Below, piece after piece: positions 60,074 through 64,000 of a stretch of DNA of 64,000 bases. The DNA comes from Bradyrhizobium diazoefficiens (GTDB taxonomy: Bacteria > Pseudomonadota > Alphaproteobacteria > Rhizobiales > Xanthobacteraceae): NCBI RefSeq assembly GCF_018131015.1, contig NZ_JAFCJJ010000016.1:1-64000 (forward strand). Reading direction: 5' to 3'. Made by a program: the position numbers and the translations under genes. The notes under the pieces are model-generated. The model did not search any database and had not been told where the DNA came from. It was given only the letters and a program-made list of their open reading frames with translations. Each line of letters starts with the position of its first letter. The stretch's first letter is position 1.

Positions 60074-60358
60074 ATGCCTCAGATCTGGATGACATATGAC
60101 GAGCTGGCGACGCTTTGCGGCTGCGGCCCCATGGAGGCGAGAGACGAGGTGAGATATCTGTCGCTTCCCCGCCGCAAATGCAGCGACGGCGCGACGCGCG
60201 TGAAGCTGAACGCCGCACTTTCGATGAAGTACTTCGCAACCATCCGCGAGACGGATTTCGATCTGGACGGCGCGATCGCGGCGTTGCGCGAGATGCATCG
60301 GCAGATGGTCGAGCCCCTGGCGCGGGGACCGGCCTCTGACGGGCGCGGGGTGGCTTGA
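60074..60358 (+). CDS. Small hypothetical protein
   Basis: A 94-residue protein starting MPQIWMTYDELATLCGC, with a helical core that reads as an HTH-like fold (MTYDELATLCGCGPMEARDEV then LSLPRRKCSDGATRVKL) and two cysteine sites. GGGGAAG precedes the ATG. I recognise no family; it may bind DNA. Confidence 0.65.
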   Translation: MPQIWMTYDELATLCGCGPMEARDEVRYLSLPRRKCSDGATRVKLNAALSMKYFATIRETDFDLDGAIAALREMHRQMVEPLARGPASDGRGVA

Positions 60359-60506
60359 TCCAGCGCGCCCCGCGTCCGTGTGAGGCGGTTGAGCACATCC
60401 ATGATCGCTTCGAATCAGGCATAAGTCGCTGACGGGAATTTCGTTCGGCGGTCGGTGTTTCAACCGGAGCGAACCGAAGAGCCAAGGGTCAGGTTGGGAG
60501 GATGCC

Positions 60507-60935
60507 ATGAAGAAAGCCGTATGCCTGGCGGGTGCGATGGTTCTCGCGATCCCGTTCGGATTGACGACGGCGGCCAGCGCCGAAATGATCAAATTGCAGG
60601 CGGACCTGAAGGGCAGCAACGAGGTGCCGCCCAACACCAGTTCCGGTTCAGGCAAGGCCGAGGCGACCTTCGACACCGATTCCAAGGTCCTGACCTACAC
60701 GGTCACCTTCGCGGGTCTGACCGGTCCGGCGCTCGGGGCGCATTTCCACGGGCCGAGCGAGCCCGGCAAGAATGCCGGCATCGCACTTCCATTCAAGTCG
60801 GCGGAAAGCCCGGTCAAGGGCACGGCGACCCTGACCGACGCGCAATCCGCCGATCTGCTCGCCGGCAAGTGGTACGCGAACATTCACACCGCGGCCAATC
60901 CGGGTGGCGAACTGCGCGGGCAGATGACGAAGTAG
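60507..60935 (+). CDS. CHRD-domain secreted protein
   Basis: A 142-residue protein with a signal peptide (ends near ASAEM, residue 26) and one CHRD domain (LKGSNEVPPNTSSGSGKAEATF, HFHGPSEPGKNAGI, WYANIHTAANPGGELRGQM). CHRD domains occur in chordin and in bacterial surface proteins of unknown role. GGGAGG at 60496-60501 precedes ATG 60507. Confidence 0.88.
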   Translation: MKKAVCLAGAMVLAIPFGLTTAASAEMIKLQADLKGSNEVPPNTSSGSGKAEATFDTDSKVLTYTVTFAGLTGPALGAHFHGPSEPGKNAGIALPFKSAESPVKGTATLTDAQSADLLAGKWYANIHTAANPGGELRGQMTK

Positions 60936-60986
60936 GCTTCGTCCGCGCTGCGTTTCCGCCTCGTGAGCGGGCGCGCGGGGTCCATC

Positions 60987-61352
60987 TCAGGACGGTGGTC
61001 TGGGCAGGAAGGCGAGGATCGTCTGGGCGAGGAGAACGCCGACGGTGCCGCCTGCCGCCTTTTGCAGCACGTCGATGAACCGCGGATCCCGATCGGGCGT
61101 CAACGCCTGCAACACTTCGAGCCCGACTGCGACGGTGATCACGAAGGCGCAGGCCAGCTTCAACCGCCCCGGCAGCAGGAAGGACAGCAGGAATCCCAGG
61201 AGGCCGTAGGCGCTGAAACGCTCGATGACGACGACCCAATAGGCTTCGGCGTGTCCCATGAGCGCGGGCCGGCCGGCGAGCTTGGCCAGCGTGGCGTAGA
61301 TGATGAGCGCGAGGCAAATCGCCGCGGCTGCGATGAGATGGTTCCGACGCAT
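60987..61352 (-). CDS. VanZ-family membrane protein
   Basis: A 121-residue integral membrane protein with four helices (for example FSAYGLLGFLLSFLLPG and LACAFVITVAVGLEVLQAL), and the VanZ motif RDPRFIDVLQKAAGG. VanZ proteins influence teicoplanin resistance in Gram-positives; the role in proteobacteria is unknown. Confidence 0.8.
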   Translation of the reverse strand: MRRNHLIAAAAICLALIIYATLAKLAGRPALMGHAEAYWVVVIERFSAYGLLGFLLSFLLPGRLKLACAFVITVAVGLEVLQALTPDRDPRFIDVLQKAAGGTVGVLLAQTILAFLPRPPS

Positions 61353-61464
61353 TGCAGCAGCATAGCCGGTCGATCGGCGCGCCGCCCTCGAAAGCCGTCA
61401 ACATCGTTAAAGGCCGGCGCCCTGCGATGAAGGTTTTGTGACAGCTCGAACCTGACGGGATCGC

Positions 61465-63054
61465 TCAGGCCACCAGCGCGGCGTTGCCGGCCGGAGCCAC
61501 GGCCGCAATTGCCGCGCGGCGCAACGCCATCAGTTCGTTGAACTTCGCGAAGGGCAAGGGCGGCGCCACCAGATAGCCCTGTCCTTCCTCGACGCCGCAC
61601 GAGATCAGCGCGCGGACCTGGTCCTGGCTCTCGACGCCTTCCGCGATCACCGTCATGTGGAAATCCCTGGCGAGCGCCACCAGCATCTCCACGATCGTCG
61701 TGGTCGAGGCATCCACCGTGATGGTGTCGACGAAGAACTTGTCGATCTTGATCGTGTTGGCGCCCAGTTCCTTCAGGCGCGACAGCCCGCTGTGGCCGAC
61801 GCCGACGTCGTCGATGGCGACGCGGAAGCCGTAGCTGCGCAGCTCGCCCACCACGGCCGCGGCGCGGGCAAGGTCGAGCTCGTCGCGTTCGGTCACCTCG
61901 ACCACGATCTGCCGCGCCGAGACCTTTGCCGCGGCGACGGTGCTGCGGAGAGTCTCGACGAAGTCGGCGCCCAGCAGATGCTTGGGCACGACGTTGAGCG
62001 ACAGCTTGAACTCCTTGTCGGCCCGCAGGAGTGACTGCAGATCGGCCAGCGCGCGGCCGAGAATCTGCCAGGTCATGGCTTCGATGCGTCCGCTCGATTC
62101 CGCCAGAGGAATGAAGTTCATCGGCGGGACTATCGAGCCGTCCTCGCGCAGCCAGCGCGCCAGGATCTCGCAGCCCCTGATCTGGCCGGTCTTGAGGTCG
62201 AAGATCGGCTGGAAGTACGGCCTGAACTCGCCGCGCTCCAGCGCGCGATCGAGATCGGCGACGGGACCTTCCATCCGCCGGCTCCGGGACAGCAGCAGCC
62301 CGAACAGGGCGCCGAGCGCGAGCGCGACGGCCATCGCCGGCCAGTACAGCTCGCTGCTCCAGTGCGACAGCACGGTCCGGTCGATGCGGATGACCGTGCG
62401 CAGCGGATAGCGCTGCGAGCTCTTCTCGAAATCGACCGGATGGGACAGCGGCTTGTCGGCGTCGAGCTTGAACTCGCCGAGCCGGGCGCCGTTCTTGAGC
62501 GCGAGCAGCACCTCGCCATGCGCGCGCAGCTCGGCCGGCATGATGTCGAACAGGCTGGCGTTGATGCCGAGGATCGCGACCAGCGCCTTCTTGTCGCCGA
62601 TGTCCCTGAGCACGCCGAGCGCGTCGCCGCCGAACTGCTCGACGCGGAACAGCAGCAGCCTGGTATCGTGCGAGCCAAGCATGTCGGCGCGATCGACCCA
62701 GCCCTTGTCGAATTCGAGCGTCTCCGAATAGGCCGAGCAGATCACCGAGCCGTCGGGGTTGACGATGCGGACGTCCTTCACGGCGGAGCGCTGATAGACG
62801 TGCAGCCGGACCGCCTGGAGCGAGGCCGGATCGCATGAGGCGAGGCCACGGCCGGCGAGGTCGTCGAGGCTTGCGGCGGCGAAGTCGACGGCGAACTCGG
62901 CCCGGCGCAGCACCACCCCGGTGAGCTCGTCGAGCTGGCGCGCCTGCTGGTCGTGGATGAATCGCGTCGCCGCGAAATGGCCAGCGAGGGCGAACGCCGC
63001 CGTGCCCGCGAGCACGAGCGCCGCCAGTGAGAGTTTCGGCCGTGCTGGTCCCAT
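61465..63054 (-). CDS. Cyclic di-GMP phosphodiesterase, CSS-motif plus EAL
   Basis: A 529-residue membrane enzyme. TM1 is at about 8-28; the periplasmic domain has the CSS motif (SVICSAY) and a second cysteine in ASCDPASL, so it senses redox through a disulfide as in E. coli PdeB/PdeC-type proteins; TM2 is at about 232-254. The EAL domain holds GCEILARWL (EIL in place of EAL), KLSLNVVPKHLL, VEVTERDE, AIDDVGVGHSGL, IKIDKFFVDTI and AEGVESQDQ, which are the metal and substrate residues. It is predicted active. Direct repeats at 63070-63118 precede it. Confidence 0.92.
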   Translation of the reverse strand: MGPARPKLSLAALVLAGTAAFALAGHFAATRFIHDQQARQLDELTGVVLRRAEFAVDFAAASLDDLAGRGLASCDPASLQAVRLHVYQRSAVKDVRIVNPDGSVICSAYSETLEFDKGWVDRADMLGSHDTRLLLFRVEQFGGDALGVLRDIGDKKALVAILGINASLFDIMPAELRAHGEVLLALKNGARLGEFKLDADKPLSHPVDFEKSSQRYPLRTVIRIDRTVLSHWSSELYWPAMAVALALGALFGLLLSRSRRMEGPVADLDRALERGEFRPYFQPIFDLKTGQIRGCEILARWLREDGSIVPPMNFIPLAESSGRIEAMTWQILGRALADLQSLLRADKEFKLSLNVVPKHLLGADFVETLRSTVAAAKVSARQIVVEVTERDELDLARAAAVVGELRSYGFRVAIDDVGVGHSGLSRLKELGANTIKIDKFFVDTITVDASTTTIVEMLVALARDFHMTVIAEGVESQDQVRALISCGVEEGQGYLVAPPLPFAKFNELMALRRAAIAAVAPAGNAALVA

Positions 63055-63069
63055 CCCGGCTCGAGGGGT

Positions 63070-63118
63070 TAAGATAAGATTACCCGAACCCTATCCTCGG
63101 AGCCGCTAAGATAAGGTT
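63070..63118 (-). promoter_or_regulatory. TAAGATAAGRTT direct repeats upstream of the EAL gene
   Basis: TAAGATAAGATT at 63070-63081 and TAAGATAAGGTT at 63107-63118, 37 bp apart, in the promoter region of the EAL gene. This is the place and spacing for a pair of regulator sites. Confidence 0.45.
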
Positions 63119-63234
63119 TAAGGGCGGGTGCGGTGTGGGTCCGTGTTTGTACGGACCGACCGGCCGCGGCCGGATTCGTCGAGAGGGCGTCACGCACCGT
63201 AACGCCGGCGTTCCGGCCGCGATTGCGACGGGCG

Positions 63235-63408
63235 TCAGCCCTTCTTGGGGCCCTTCGACTTGAGCGACAGGCCAAGGCGCAAAGCCATGCGTTTGATCGC
63301 GTCGGGCGATCGCCCGAGCAGTTTCGCCGCCTCTTCAAGCGAAGTCGAAGACTTCGCCAATTCCATGAGACGGCGGTCTTCCTTGAACGACCAGGGCTTG
63401 CGCGCCAT
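63235..63408 (-). CDS. Small SANT/Myb-like HTH protein
   Basis: A 57-residue basic protein, MARKPWSFKEDRRLMELA, with a SANT/Myb-like helical pattern and a second HTH-like helix SLEEAAKLLGRSPDAIKRMA followed by a Lys-rich tail. Small proteins of this kind are common in Bradyrhizobium. The ATG at 63408 is taken over an upstream in-frame ATG at 63462 because the tryptophan-repeat homology starts there. Confidence 0.7.
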   Translation of the reverse strand: MARKPWSFKEDRRLMELAKSSTSLEEAAKLLGRSPDAIKRMALRLGLSLKSKGPKKG

Positions 63409-63945
63409 AACCGAAAAATTCCTCTCGCATCGACTGACGACAAAGCCGCCAAGCGGACCCATGTTCGCTCGACGGCTTTGCTTGGGTGGGGCCGGGCCGT
63501 TGGGGCAAGCCCGGTGTGCAAATGGATAGGCGATCGGTGAAACTTCGCAACAAACACCGGGGATTAAGCTAACTCCTCAACCTTACCTGGACGAGCGCCG
63601 CGCTCAGTACAATCACTGAGCCCAGTCAGTCGCATCGCGTGTCGACAAGCACGATATTTCCGGGTGCCGTTGCGATCGCGCGCGAGCGCGAGAGGACGCG
63701 GATGCATGCGCAGAATCTGGTATTCTGAAAATCAGCATTGCGTCCGTCAGGCGCGCGCGAGATGGCCGGACGAGGCCTTGCCCGGCGAGGCGGGCGAATT
63801 CGGCGCATTGGAGCTCTCTTCGCTGATGGGACGCGCTGCGGCCGAATGATCAGAACAGGCCAGGACCGGCCGGTCTGTCCGCGGGGATTCAGCCTTTGTT
63901 AACCATCCCGGGCCCATTTTCCCCGCTGGCGCTTCAAACCGGACA
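63409..63945. other. Intergenic region near the window end
   Basis: About 540 bp with no gene that I can support. Short frames lack homology and good ribosome-binding sites. A TTAACCAT octamer at 63899-63906 stands 40 bases upstream of the last start codon. Confidence 0.5.
63899..63906 (+). promoter_or_regulatory. TTAACCAT, possible CtrA half-site
   Basis: The octamer equals the CtrA half-site of alphaproteobacteria and lies 40 bases upstream of the truncated gene. A single octamer can occur by chance. Confidence 0.3.
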
Positions 63946-64000
63946 ATGCGCATGTTCCAGCTCTTCCTGCGGGCCCGCACCCATAACTTCCTGAAGGACC
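63946..64000 (+). CDS. 5' end of an unidentified gene, cut by the window edge
   Basis: An open frame beginning MRMFQLFLRARTHNFLKD runs off the end. The basic-hydrophobic start could be the short N terminus of a membrane or pilin-type protein, but 18 codons are too few to name it. ATGs at 63946 and 63952 are both possible. Confidence 0.35.
   Translation, partial: MRMFQLFLRARTHNFLKD

Noticed and set aside
63664..63849. Short frame near the window end as a gene
   Set aside because: No ribosome-binding site, no homology, and Arg/Ala-rich composition typical of chance frames.
1..64000. CRISPR arrays, transposases, prophage or integron elements
   Set aside because: No regularly spaced repeats, DDE motifs or phage structural genes; the repeats found are short dispersed palindromes.

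Overview
The window is chromosomal DNA from a GC-rich alphaproteobacterium, most likely Bradyrhizobium or a close relative. This rests on protein-family composition, GC-rich codon use and several palindromic intergenic repeats of the type common in Rhizobiales; no rRNA or other species marker is present. I see no tRNA, rRNA, CRISPR array, transposase or prophage gene.

Layout. 0-3.5 kb: three periplasmic solute-binding proteins (Bug/TctC, TAXI-TRAP and branched-chain amino-acid ABC types) without their permeases. 3.6-12.7 kb: a molybdenum-cofactor cluster with an HTH regulator carrying a PBP-like ligand domain, a short MoeA-like protein, a MoeA fused to the same kind of PBP-like domain, an FAD monooxygenase resembling NicC, then mobA, fdhD, mobB, canonical moeA and a TusA-family protein. 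12.8-18.3 kb: a sigma-54 response regulator and histidine kinase pair, then an oxalate/formate-type MFS transporter behind a textbook -24/-12 promoter with two upstream palindromes. 18.4-23.4 kb: a PsiF-like small protein and a two-subunit NAD-dependent formate dehydrogenase. The Moco, sulfur-transfer, transport and dehydrogenase genes read together as an oxalate/formate oxidation module plus the machinery to mature its metal enzyme.

23.6-29.2 kb: YbaK, a HupE/UreJ-type membrane protein, a GntR regulator divergent from tcuAB (tricarballylate oxidation) and a lipase-like hydrolase. 29.2-35.3 kb: the large Aas-type acyltransferase fusion, a small predicted gene, an autoregulated-looking TetR gene, and pncB. 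35.4-37.4 kb: a methyltransferase-like protein and a glycosyltransferase-like protein. 37.4-44.1 kb: aromatic catabolism (LysR/pcaHG and pobR/pobA) enclosing an SPW-repeat membrane protein and a divergent EF-Tu paralogue.

44.3-47.2 kb: a CHASE2 adenylate/guanylate cyclase with a FecR-type partner. 47.7-59.3 kb: a chemotaxis-type operon in the order STAS, cheY, cheA, cheW, MCP, cheW, MCP, cheR, cheB, and a soluble protein with two degenerate MCP-tip motifs. 59.5-64 kb: small proteins (GrlR-like, CHRD, VanZ, a short HTH-like protein), a CSS-motif EAL phosphodiesterase, and the first codons of a gene cut by the window edge.

Most interesting: the shared PBP-like module in the Moco regulator and the MoeA fusion, the sigma-54 control region of the oxalate/formate transporter, the double TetR palindrome, the EF-Tu paralogue with an altered effector loop, and the double-tip soluble protein at the end of the che cluster.
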